Positions 1 through 6,008 of a DNA stretch of 10,136 nt are shown one piece after another. The notes under the pieces are model-generated. The model made no database searches, was not told the origin of the DNA, and worked only from the letters and a program-made list of their open reading frames with translations. The position numbers and the translations under genes were made by a program. The stretch is from Pseudomonadota bacterium. GTDB lineage: Bacteria; Pseudomonadota; Alphaproteobacteria; Micropepsales; Micropepsaceae. The stretch is taken from NCBI GenBank assembly GCA_023427355.1, contig JAEZBK010000004.1, positions 1-10,136 of the forward strand, given 5' to 3'. Position 1 is the stretch's first letter. Each line of letters begins with the position of its first letter.

Positions 1-14
1 CGGCAGCGCTGCCG
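1..14. repeat. 14-bp perfect palindrome at the window edge
   Basis: The first 14 bases, CGGCAGCGCTGCCG, form a perfect self-complementary palindrome immediately before the Shine-Dalgarno of the DUF1801 gene. It could be the end of an upstream gene, part of a hairpin, or chance in GC-rich DNA. No T-tract follows it, so it is not supported as a terminator. The upstream context is cut off. Confidence 0.3.
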
Positions 15-25
15 GAGGCCCGGCA

Positions 26-427
26 ATGAGCGCAGAGGCCCTGTTCCTTCTGCCGGGCGCGCAACGCGATGATCCGCAGGTGCAATCCTGGTTCCGGGGC
101 GGCGAAGGGCCTTTGCGCCTGATGGCGCAGCACTGGTTCGCAGTCATGCGCGATGGTGGCCCCGATGTGCACGAGATCATGCACGATGGCTGCCCCACGG
201 CCTGCATCGGCCAGGCGGCTTTCGCCTATGTCGGCGCTTTCCGCGCGCATGTGAGCATCGGGTTCTTCCAGGGCGCAACGCTGCCCGATCCCGCCAGTCT
301 GCTTGAGGGGGCGGGCAAGCGCATGCGGCACGTGAAGCTGCCCGCGGGCAAGACGATCCATGAGGCCGCGCTGCGCGAATTGATCCACCAGGCCTGCCTG
401 GACATGCGCCGCCGCGTGCAGGCCTGA
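26..427 (+). CDS. DUF1801 domain protein (YdhG-like fold)
   Basis: This 133-residue soluble protein matches the DUF1801 family, a small conserved bacterial domain of unknown biochemical role. The clearest evidence is the C-terminal block at residues 79-105, with GFFQGATLPDP, then LLEG.GKRMRHVKL, which is the family hallmark. Upstream of it are the usual hydrophobic/aromatic strands (FAYVGAF, HVSIGF). There is no signal peptide or membrane segment. The ATG is preceded by GGAGG at 14-18, a strong Shine-Dalgarno with a 7-nt spacer, so the start is secure. The gene converges on the ptsH end of the minus-strand operon and has no evident functional link to it. Family assignment is confident; function is unknown. 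Confidence 0.85.
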   Translation: MSAEALFLLPGAQRDDPQVQSWFRGGEGPLRLMAQHWFAVMRDGGPDVHEIMHDGCPTACIGQAAFAYVGAFRAHVSIGFFQGATLPDPASLLEGAGKRMRHVKLPAGKTIHEAALRELIHQACLDMRRRVQA

Positions 428-499
428 GGCAACAGGATTGAACAGGGCCTGAGAGGCAGAAATGCTGCCGCGCGCAACGTCGATGCTGACGCTATTTTG

Positions 500-519
500 C
501 GCCTGGCAACAATCAGGCG
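500..519. other. Small hairpin between convergent DUF1801 and ptsH genes
   Basis: The 107-bp convergent gap (428-534) contains a 6-bp inverted repeat, CGCCTG at 500-505 and CAGGCG at 514-519, around an 8-nt loop. A second short hairpin (GGCAG/CTGCC) lies near 450-465. Neither is followed by a T-tract in either direction, so if transcription ends here it is by a weak or Rho-dependent mechanism. The hairpin is seen in the sequence; a terminator role is inference. Confidence 0.25.
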
Positions 520-534
520 GACAAAGTCGCCGAA

Positions 535-810
535 TTATTCCTCGCCGAATTTCGCATCCACCAGCGCGAGCATGGCGACGATCGCCTCCGCCGCGTCGGG
601 GCCTTCGGCGGTGATCTCGATCTCCGACCCGATCGAGGCGGCCAGCATCATCAGCCCCATGATGGAGCGGCCATTCACTTCATTGCCATCCTTGATGACA
701 TGAATCTCGGATTGGAAACGGGCCGAAGCCTCGACGATCTTGGCGCTGGCGCGGGCATGCAGGCCGCGCTTGTTCTTGATGATCGCGGTGGCGCGCAGTT
801 TCTCGCCCAT
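535..810 (-). CDS. ptsH: HPr family phosphocarrier protein
   Basis: This 91-residue phosphocarrier passes phosphate from enzyme I to EIIA proteins in the cytoplasm. The active-site histidine is His18 in the motif RGLHARASAK. The regulatory serine, equivalent to Ser46 of Gram-positive HPr, is Ser49 in VNGRSIMGLMML, which suits phosphorylation by the HprK two genes upstream. Length is normal for the family. It is the last gene of the five-gene minus-strand operon and starts 5 nt after the EIIA stop codon, so translational coupling is likely; a weak purine stretch precedes the ATG. With no EIIB/EIIC permease here, the protein probably works in a regulatory PTS rather than in sugar uptake. NPr is an alternative name for such regulatory HPr proteins. 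Confidence 0.95.
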   Translation of the reverse strand: MGEKLRATAIIKNKRGLHARASAKIVEASARFQSEIHVIKDGNEVNGRSIMGLMMLAASIGSEIEITAEGPDAAEAIVAMLALVDAKFGEE

Positions 811-815
811 GGCTT

Positions 816-1214
816 CTAGTTCCCCAGGTCCGCGCTGCCGGCGCGCATGTATTTGCGGCCCGCGTCGATCGCCTCTTTCACGGCCTGGTCCAGCGGTAGC
901 TTGTTGCGCACGTCGATCAGCTTGATCAGCGAGGGCAGGTTGGCTCCCGCCAGAACCTCGATCTTGCCGCGCTCCAGCAGCGTCAGCGCCAGGTTGCAGG
1001 GGGTGCCGCCAAACATGTCGGTGGCGATGACGACGCCATTGCCCATGTCCACCGACTTGGCGGCGGCTGCGATTTCGCGCTGGCGCCGTTCGATATCGTC
1101 TTCGGGGCCGATGCAGACCGCGCGCAGATGCGTTTGCGGACCAACCATGTGTTCCATCGCCGCAATGAATTCCTGGGCGAGGCGGCCATGGGTAACAAGA
1201 ACAAGACCGATCAT
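816..1214 (-). CDS. PTS EIIA component, mannose family
   Basis: This 132-residue cytoplasmic protein has the EIIA-Man fold and accepts phosphate from HPr on a histidine. The N-terminal MIGLVLVTHGRLA carries the phosphorylatable His9, and DMFGGTPCNLAL supplies the conserved GGTP loop. The reading frame is open 11 codons further upstream, but I choose the ATG at 1214 because the family begins with this strand and GGAAG lies 4 nt before it. It is separated from hprK by 54 bp and from ptsH by 5 bp. No IIB, IIC or IID gene is nearby. As in other alphaproteobacterial loci of this kind, it is therefore more likely a signalling EIIA (sometimes called ManX or PtsM) than part of a sugar transporter. 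Its regulatory target cannot be read from the sequence. Confidence 0.93.
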   Translation of the reverse strand: MIGLVLVTHGRLAQEFIAAMEHMVGPQTHLRAVCIGPEDDIERRQREIAAAAKSVDMGNGVVIATDMFGGTPCNLALTLLERGKIEVLAGANLPSLIKLIDVRNKLPLDQAVKEAIDAGRKYMRAGSADLGN

Positions 1215-1268
1215 GAAACTTCCATGTAAGGCGGCGGACAGTAGCAAAAGCCCCCGCCCGGCACAGTG

Positions 1269-1727
1269 CTATTTGGTGACAAAAGTGTCGCGGAACAAGC
1301 CCCGCGCGAAAGCCCGCAGGGCCAGCGCAATCTTGGCCGGATCGGACGCATGACGCCCGTCCAGATGCAGCAGAGGCAGGCTTTGCGCGCCTTTCAGCCC
1401 GTCCGGCGTCCAGCTTTGCGCATCGGGCAGGCGTGCGCCCTCGCGCCCCAGTTGCACCGCCAGCGCCAGCGGCGCGGTGCGCGCGGGCAGCTTCACGATC
1501 CCCAGCGCCCGGACCTCGATCAGGCCCGCGATGGTTGTGGGCGCGCTGGCCGTCACCCGGCCGCCTTTCATGGTCAGCACCACGCGATCATCGGCCACCA
1601 GCCGCGCGCCGTCATGGATCAGCCGCAGCGCCAGGTCCGACTTGCCGGCGCCGCTTGCGCCCAGCAGCAAGACGCCCCGGCCTGCCAGCGCAACGCAACT
1701 GCCATGGACGAGAATGCTCTTGCTCAT
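1269..1727 (-). CDS. hprK: HPr kinase/phosphorylase, short alphaproteobacterial form
   Basis: HprK phosphorylates, and in many species dephosphorylates, HPr on its regulatory serine, linking PTS activity to energy state. This 152-residue protein is only the C-terminal catalytic domain; Gram-positive HprK is about twice as long. The Walker A P-loop is GASGAGKS at residues 23-30. Upstream His8 (VHG) and downstream Asp46-Asp47 (LVADD) fit the usual catalytic positions. GLIEVRALGIVKLP at 68-81 is the HprK signature, with Ala74 where Gly is common. Its ATG overlaps the chvG stop codon by 4 nt (ATGA) and lacks a Shine-Dalgarno, so it is probably translated by coupling to chvG. The substrate HPr is encoded two genes downstream. 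Lack of the N-terminal domain is normal for Alphaproteobacteria and is not a truncation. Confidence 0.93.
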   Translation of the reverse strand: MSKSILVHGSCVALAGRGVLLLGASGAGKSDLALRLIHDGARLVADDRVVLTMKGGRVTASAPTTIAGLIEVRALGIVKLPARTAPLALAVQLGREGARLPDAQSWTPDGLKGAQSLPLLHLDGRHASDPAKIALALRAFARGLFRDTFVTK

Positions 1728-3292
1728 GCGCGCGCCACCGGCAGGTCCACGATCAAGCGTGCGCCGCCCTCGGCGCCATTCTCCGCCCAGATGCGCCCGC
1801 CTGCGCTTTGCGTGATCTGGCGCGCGATGGACAGGCCCAGCCCGGAATTCTTGCCGAAATTCTCGCCCGGCCGCTCGGTGTAGAAACGCTCGAAGATGGA
1901 TTCCAGGTTGTCGGGCGGGATGCCGGGGCCTTCATCGGCGACCGTCACCCGCGCCACCTGGTCCTGCAGGCCCGCGCGCACCGTCACCGCGCCGCCCTGC
2001 GGGCTGAAGGACGCGGCATTGTCTATCAGGTTGCGGAAGACCTGGCCCAGGCGCTCGTCGCGGCCGCGCACGATGGTGCCTGCGGGCAATTCGTCTTCCA
2101 GCACGAAGCGCACCTCGCGCGGATTGTCCGTCATGCGATAGATGTCGAGGATGGTGGATAGCAGCCGCGACAGCTCCACCGGCTCCGGCGCCTCGCGCGC
2201 CAGTTCCGCATCCAGGCGCGAGGCGTCGGAAATGTCGGTGATCAGCCGGTCGATGCGCTTGATGTCGCCGCGCGCGATCCGCATCAGCCGGGCGCGGTTG
2301 TCGGGGTCGCTGGTGCGCTCGATCATCTCCAGCGCGCTGGCCAGCGAGGTGAGGGGGTTCTTCAGTTCATGGGCCACGTCGGCGGCAAAGCTCTCGATGG
2401 CGTCAATGCGGTCGTAAAGCCCCGTGGTCATGGATTTGAGGCTGTCGGCCAGGTCGCCGATCTCGTCGGTGCGTTCGGGAAACAGCGGCAGCTCCGCGCG
2501 CCCGCCCTTGCCGAAGCGCACCCGGTCCGCCGCATCCGCCAGCTTGCGCACCGGCTCGCCGATGGTGCCCGCCAGGTAGACGGACGAAATCAGCATCACC
2601 AGCACCGCCAGCAGGCCCACCTGGAACAGCGTGGTCCGCTCCTGCCGCACGATCTCGTCGATATCGCCGCTTTCGGTGGACACCAGCAGCACGCCATAGA
2701 TGGTCCGGAACGGCTTCTGCTGCAGCGGGATCGCCACCGACAGCACCAGCCGGTTCTGTTCGTCCACCCGTTCGGCGGTGCCGACCGATCCGCGCAGCGC
2801 GGTTTCCACCTCGTCATAGATGCGGCCATTCTTGCCGCCTTCATAGTAGCGCGGCGGGCTGGTGAAGGGGCGCACGCCCATTACGCCGTCATACAGCCGG
2901 TGGAACCAGGCGCCGACGCGGCTCATCGTGTCCAGTGGCGCCAATTCCTCGCTCTGCACCACGTTGCGCGCCAGGAACTGCCGCGAATCCACCGCCAGCA
3001 ATCCGTCGGGCTGATAGACGCGGGCGCGCAGGCGCGTGGGCGCCACCAGCGGCGGCAGCAGCACTTCGGCCTGCTGCGCGCGCACCCGGCGCGTTTCCGG
3101 ATCGGTGGCGTAGTTGGCCAGCGTGTCGGCCACCACGGCCGCCTGTTCCTGGATGCCCGTGAGGCGTTCCTCGACCAGGCCGCGCCCCGACGCCTCCACC
3201 AGCACCACGCCGCCCGCCAGCACCACCAGCGCCAGGGCGTTGAAACCGATGATGCGCCAGGTCAGCGATGAGAAGCGCGGGAAAATCGCCAG
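1724..3292 (-). CDS. chvG: Sensor histidine kinase, ChvG/ExoS/BvrS family
   Basis: This inner-membrane kinase partners the ChvI regulator encoded just upstream. Numbering is from the codon at 3292. TM1 spans about residues 14-32, followed by a periplasmic sensing domain of about 190 residues and TM2 near 225-242. A HAMP linker follows, then the H-box FAADVAHELKNP with phosphoacceptor His308. The ATPase part has an N-box (FRNLIDNAA, near 419-427), G1 (DEGPGIP), F-box (IFERFYTERPG) and G2 (GKNSGLGLS). The FYTERPGENFGKNSGLGLS run is typical of ChvG. The start is unusual. The frame is open from immediately after the chvI TAG, but the first ATG/GTG/TTG is a GTG at 3226 inside TM1 with no Shine-Dalgarno. 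AAGGAG at 3301-3296 points to initiation at CTG 3292 or ATT 3286, so the 5' end given is the outer limit. The 3' end overlaps hprK by 4 nt. In relatives this system responds to acidity or envelope stress; the signal here is unknown. Confidence 0.92.
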   Translation of the reverse strand: MAIFPRFSSLTWRIIGFNALALVVLAGGVVLVEASGRGLVEERLTGIQEQAAVVADTLANYATDPETRRVRAQQAEVLLPPLVAPTRLRARVYQPDGLLAVDSRQFLARNVVQSEELAPLDTMSRVGAWFHRLYDGVMGVRPFTSPPRYYEGGKNGRIYDEVETALRGSVGTAERVDEQNRLVLSVAIPLQQKPFRTIYGVLLVSTESGDIDEIVRQERTTLFQVGLLAVLVMLISSVYLAGTIGEPVRKLADAADRVRFGKGGRAELPLFPERTDEIGDLADSLKSMTTGLYDRIDAIESFAADVAHELKNPLTSLASALEMIERTSDPDNRARLMRIARGDIKRIDRLITDISDASRLDAELAREAPEPVELSRLLSTILDIYRMTDNPREVRFVLEDELPAGTIVRGRDERLGQVFRNLIDNAASFSPQGGAVTVRAGLQDQVARVTVADEGPGIPPDNLESIFERFYTERPGENFGKNSGLGLSIARQITQSAGGRIWAENGAEGGARLIVDLPVARA

Positions 3293-3994
3293 CTACTCCT
3301 TGTAGCGGTAGCCCACGCCATACAGCGTCTCGATGGCGTCGAAATCGTCCGCCACCACCTTGAACTTCTTGCGCAGGCGCTTGATGTGGCTGTCGATGGT
3401 GCGGTCATCGACATAGACCTGGTCGTCATAGGCCGCGTCCATCAGGCTGTCGCGGCTCTTCACGAAGCCGGGCCGCTGCGCCAGCGCCTGCAGGATCAGG
3501 AATTCGGTGACGGTCAGGCGCACCGGCTTGCCGTCCCAGGTGCATTCATGGCGCTGCGGATCGAGCGCCAGCTTGCCGCGCACCAGCACTTCCTTCTTGG
3601 GTTCGTTGGCGGCGCCTGCCGCCGGCTTGCCCTCGGCCCGGCGCAGCACCGCGCGCACGCGTTCCAGCAAAAGGCGCTGGGAGAAGGGCTTGCGGATATA
3701 ATCGTCCGCGCCCGCATTCAGGCCCATCAGCTCGTCAATCTCCTCGTCCTTGGACGTCAGGAAGATCACCGGCAGGCTTTCATTGGCCTGGCGCAGGCGG
3801 CGCAGCAGCTCCAGCCCGTCCATGCGCGGCATCTTGATGTCGAGAATGGCCAGGTCGGGCGCCTGCGCGGTCAGCGCGGTCAGGGCCGCCGCCGGATCGG
3901 TGAAGGTGCGGATCTGGTAGCCTTCCTGCTCCAGCAGCATGGAGACGGACGCCAGGATGTTCTTGTCGTCGTCAACGAGGGCGATGTTTGCCAT
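3293..3994 (-). CDS. chvI: Response regulator, ChvI/BvrR family (OmpR/PhoB type)
   Basis: This 233-residue DNA-binding regulator would be phosphorylated by ChvG. The receiver domain (about 1-120) has the acidic cluster Asp8-Asp10, phosphoacceptor Asp52 in [13 protein letters not shown], Thr80 and Lys102 (RKPF). A linker with an Ala/Gly/Pro-rich stretch leads to a winged-helix domain (about 135-233) with [12 protein letters not shown], the recognition-helix segment [16 protein letters not shown] and the ending YGVGYRYKE. The frame is open 20 codons further upstream, but the ATG at 3994 matches the family start [10 protein letters not shown]. Its Shine-Dalgarno is weak (AGG). It is the first gene of the operon; a TATACT -10-like box lies 29 nt upstream. 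It ends one codon before the open chvG frame, in the same reading frame. Identification is confident from the motifs plus the ChvG-HprK-PTS context. Confidence 0.94.
   Translation of the reverse strand: MANIALVDDDKNILASVSMLLEQEGYQIRTFTDPAAALTALTAQAPDLAILDIKMPRMDGLELLRRLRQANESLPVIFLTSKDEEIDELMGLNAGADDYIRKPFSQRLLLERVRAVLRRAEGKPAAGAANEPKKEVLVRGKLALDPQRHECTWDGKPVRLTVTEFLILQALAQRPGFVKSRDSLMDAAYDDQVYVDDRTIDSHIKRLRKKFKVVADDFDAIETLYGVGYRYKE
3296..3301 (-). promoter_or_regulatory. Shine-Dalgarno for chvG within the chvI 3' end
   Basis: The minus strand reads AAGGAG in the last two sense codons of chvI (Lys-Glu), directly before the TAG stop. The spacer is 3 nt to the CTG at 3292 and 9 nt to the ATT at 3286. 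No ATG, GTG or TTG lies in frame until 3226. This site is the main argument that chvG starts at a non-canonical codon next to the chvI stop. The Lys-Glu ending is also conserved in ChvI proteins, so part of the match could be coding constraint. Confidence 0.6.
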
Positions 3995-4065
3995 GGGGCC
4001 TGTCGGTTTGGGGACGATCCGCAGTATAAGCCACTGACGGACAAAGCAAAGCACTCAAAAAACCC
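3995..4065. promoter_or_regulatory. Divergent promoter region, chvI operon and methyltransferase gene
   Basis: This 71-bp gap must drive the minus-strand chvI operon and probably the plus-strand methyltransferase pair. On the minus strand TATACT (4028-4023) is a good -10 candidate 29 nt before the chvI ATG, with only a poor -35 match (TTG-containing) upstream. On the plus strand the overlapping TATAAG (4025-4030) could be a -10 for the methyltransferase gene, 35 nt from its ATG, again without a good -35. The plus-strand start has no clear Shine-Dalgarno; an A-rich run precedes it. The boxes are seen in the sequence; promoter function is inference. Confidence 0.4.
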
Positions 4066-4851
4066 ATGCAGGATCGCCGCTTCCGGGACACCGCCGGGCT
4101 CTATCAGCAATACCGGCTGGACTATCCGCCGCGCCTGATACGGCGGCTGGCCGCGCTCTTGGGCCTGAAGCCGGGCGATGCGGTGCTCGATCTGGGCTGC
4201 GGTCCGGGCAACCTGGCGATTCCCCTGGCCCGGATGGGCATGGCGGTCACGGCGATGGATCCTGAACCGCAAATGCTGGAAGCGGCGAAGGCCGCCGGCG
4301 GCGACCTGCCGATTCGATTCGTGGCGGGCGGCTCCGGCGATCTGTCGGGGACCGAGGGGCCGTTCCGCCTCGTCACCATCGGGCGCGCCTTTCACTGGAT
4401 GGATCGCGCGGCGACGCTGGCCATGCTGGACCGGATCATCAACGCCGATGGCGGCGTGGCGCTGCTGCATGACGCCCATCCGCCGGTGGAGGAAAACCGC
4501 TGGTACAAGGTCTTCAACAAGGTGCGCGAAAAGCACAGCCGCGCGCAGTTCGCCCATGTGAAGGACCGGGATGCGGGCGGCCATCGCCGCTACGAGCCTT
4601 TTCTCTTCGCCTCCGCCTTCACCCAGCTGGATGGCCTCTCCGTCACCACAAGGCGTCCGATCACGCTCGACGCCATTGTCGGGCGCGCCCATTCCACCTC
4701 CGTCTGCTCGCTGCCGTCGCTGGGCGAGGGGGCGCAGGCCTTCGAGGCCGAACTGCGCGCGGCCTTGCGCGAAATCGCGCCGGATGGGAACTTCACCGAA
4801 ATCGCCGAGATGGTGGCGCTATTGGCGCGCCGTCCCGGTCACGCAGAATAA
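4066..4851 (+). CDS. Class I SAM-dependent methyltransferase
   Basis: This 261-residue soluble protein transfers a methyl group from S-adenosylmethionine to an unidentified substrate. Motif I is VLDLGCGPGNLA at residues 40-51, and Asp65 (AMDPEPQML) is in place to bind the SAM ribose. The segment RLVTIGRAFHWMDR at 101-114 corresponds to the post-motif region seen in UbiE-like/methyltransferase-11 type enzymes that carry FHW. The N-terminal FRDTAGLYQQYRLDYPP also fits that group. There are no membrane segments. The ATG at 4066 lacks a clear Shine-Dalgarno. The stop overlaps the ATG at 4851 as TAATG, so the gene is tightly coupled to the next one, a membrane methyltransferase. Substrate cannot be deduced. 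It is divergent from chvI, so shared regulation is possible but unproven. Confidence 0.88.
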   Translation: MQDRRFRDTAGLYQQYRLDYPPRLIRRLAALLGLKPGDAVLDLGCGPGNLAIPLARMGMAVTAMDPEPQMLEAAKAAGGDLPIRFVAGGSGDLSGTEGPFRLVTIGRAFHWMDRAATLAMLDRIINADGGVALLHDAHPPVEENRWYKVFNKVREKHSRAQFAHVKDRDAGGHRRYEPFLFASAFTQLDGLSVTTRRPITLDAIVGRAHSTSVCSLPSLGEGAQAFEAELRAALREIAPDGNFTEIAEMVALLARRPGHAE

Positions 4852-4862
4852 TGGGGGAAACA

Positions 4863-5840
4863 ATGCCGGATTTCATTCTCACGACGGGCAGCGCGTCCTT
4901 CTTCGGCGTGGTGGTGGTTCTCTATCTCTATCTGGCGCCCAGCATCATCGCCTTCATGCGCGCCCATCCGCGCTTCTGGATCATCCTGGGGCTGAACCTG
5001 GCGGCGGCGCCGCTGCAATCCTTCCTGATGCCGCTGTTCATCCAGTTCCCCCAGCCCGGCATGACCAATGCCGAACTGATGGGCATGGCCATGGTCATCC
5101 TGTTCGGTCCGGCCTGGATCGCGCTGCTGGTCTGGTCGCTGCTGCGGCAGGCCACAGCCGATGCCCGTCTGCTGGTCTGGCGCGACACCAAGACCTACGA
5201 CATGGTCGTGGCGCTGCCCCTGGTGGCCTGGTTCCTCAACAGTGCGATGCAGATGCGTCCCACACTGGTCTTCCTGGGCGGGCTGATCCTGGAGGGCGAC
5301 GCCGACAGCCTGATGGTGATGCAGTTCGCCTCGCTGAGCCTTTCGGGGCTCTTCTGCCTGCTCTGCGTCTGGCTGCTGCTGCTGCGTGACAAGCCCATCC
5401 TGCGCACGCAAGGCATCCTGCCGCGCGTCGCGGCGCTGGCGGGCACCTTCCTGGCGGTGGGCATGTTGCGCCTGCCGGTGCCGGAAATGACCCTGTTCCA
5501 GCAGGCCACGGTCTTCCTGCTGATCGGGTTGGGCAGCGGCCTGGCGATCATGGTGCTGGCGCGGCTGGGCAAGTCCTTCTCGATCATGCCCGAGGCGCGG
5601 ACGCTGGTGACCAGCGGGGCCTATGCCTATGTCCGCCACCCGCTTTATTCCGCCGAAATCGTCATCCTGCTGGGCATGATCCTGCAATACCAGCAGCCCT
5701 GGTCGCTCATCATGGGCGGGGCCACCATCGCGCTGCAGGTGATCCGTTCCATCTATGAAGAGCGTGTCCTGGTCCGCGCCTTCCCGGAATATGAAGAATA
5801 CCGCGCCCGCACCAAGCGCTTTATTCCGGGCGTCATCTGA
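4863..5840 (+). CDS. Integral membrane methyltransferase, ICMT/PEMT-like C-terminus
   Basis: This 325-residue protein has about eight or nine hydrophobic segments. The C-terminal third resembles the isoprenylcysteine carboxyl methyltransferase / phospholipid methyltransferase superfamily. It has LGKSFSIMPEARTLVTSG, then YVRHPLYSAE with the conserved Arg-His-Pro (258-260) and Tyr262. The closing EERVLVRAFPEYEEYRART carries the Glu pair at 299-300. These residues form the SAM site in the family. The N-terminal half adds several membrane helices beyond the roughly 200 residues of a minimal ICMT and is unassigned. An ATG at 4851 overlaps the previous stop, but I prefer 4863 because GGGGGA lies 4 nt before it; 4851 remains possible. 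The substrate (lipid, quinone or prenyl compound, or a small molecule) is unknown. It is in an apparent operon with the soluble methyltransferase. Confidence 0.85.
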   Translation: MPDFILTTGSASFFGVVVVLYLYLAPSIIAFMRAHPRFWIILGLNLAAAPLQSFLMPLFIQFPQPGMTNAELMGMAMVILFGPAWIALLVWSLLRQATADARLLVWRDTKTYDMVVALPLVAWFLNSAMQMRPTLVFLGGLILEGDADSLMVMQFASLSLSGLFCLLCVWLLLLRDKPILRTQGILPRVAALAGTFLAVGMLRLPVPEMTLFQQATVFLLIGLGSGLAIMVLARLGKSFSIMPEARTLVTSGAYAYVRHPLYSAEIVILLGMILQYQQPWSLIMGGATIALQVIRSIYEERVLVRAFPEYEEYRARTKRFIPGVI

Positions 5841-5847
5841 CGCCCGG
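5826..5847. repeat. 10-bp inverted repeat overlapping the stop codon
   Basis: CCGGGCGTCA (5826-5835) and TGACGCCCGG (5838-5847) are perfect inverted repeats separated by two bases, so a 9-bp stem with a 4-nt loop can form across the TGA stop of the membrane methyltransferase gene. No T-tract follows, so this is not a classic intrinsic terminator. It may still block 3' exonucleases or act in termination. A degenerate copy of its left part (CGGGCATCATCTGAC) occurs at 5871-5885, identical in 14 of 15 positions to 5828-5842. Confidence 0.5.
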
Positions 5848-6008
5848 GATATCTTGCCATGGGCGCGCGCCGGGCATCATCTGACCCAAGGAACTGGCCT
5901 TCCCGGCAAGGGCTATACCGCGCTTCGCGGGCGGCCTCTTTGTGTCAACCCTGATAAACCTTCCGCCGCCTGCAATGCTAGAAAGCCCCCGCAAGCGTGG
6001 GGTTCGTG
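5848..6008. other. Non-coding gap before the secreted protein gene
   Basis: This stretch holds a partial direct repeat (5871-5885) of the preceding inverted repeat. It also has a small hairpin, CCGCG-CTT-CGCGG (5918-5930), followed after a few bases by a T-containing stretch near 5938-5945 that could be a weak terminator. A TATACC box (5914-5919) has no -35 partner at the right distance. GGAAC at 5890 lacks the CGTT partner expected of an EcfG-type promoter. I see no ORF or structured RNA here that I can support. Confidence 0.3.

Noticed and set aside
1269..1727. HprK as a truncated pseudogene because it is half the Gram-positive length
   Set aside because: Alphaproteobacterial HprK normally lacks the N-terminal domain. 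The P-loop, Asp pair and signature are present and the frame is intact.
2369..3271. Plus-strand open frame (300 codons) opposite chvG
   Set aside because: His-, Gln- and Arg-rich shadow of a histidine kinase whose own frame carries every expected motif.
4839..5687. Long minus-strand open frame (282 codons) opposite the membrane methyltransferase
   Set aside because: Its product is rich in Gln, His, Arg and Asp without any domain or hydrophobic core, as expected from antisense reading of GC-rich hydrophobic coding DNA. The plus-strand frame has clear family motifs.
5890..5914. GGAAC as an EcfG-type (general stress) -35 upstream of the secreted gene
   Set aside because: The expected CGTT -10 element is absent at 16 or 17 nt spacing.
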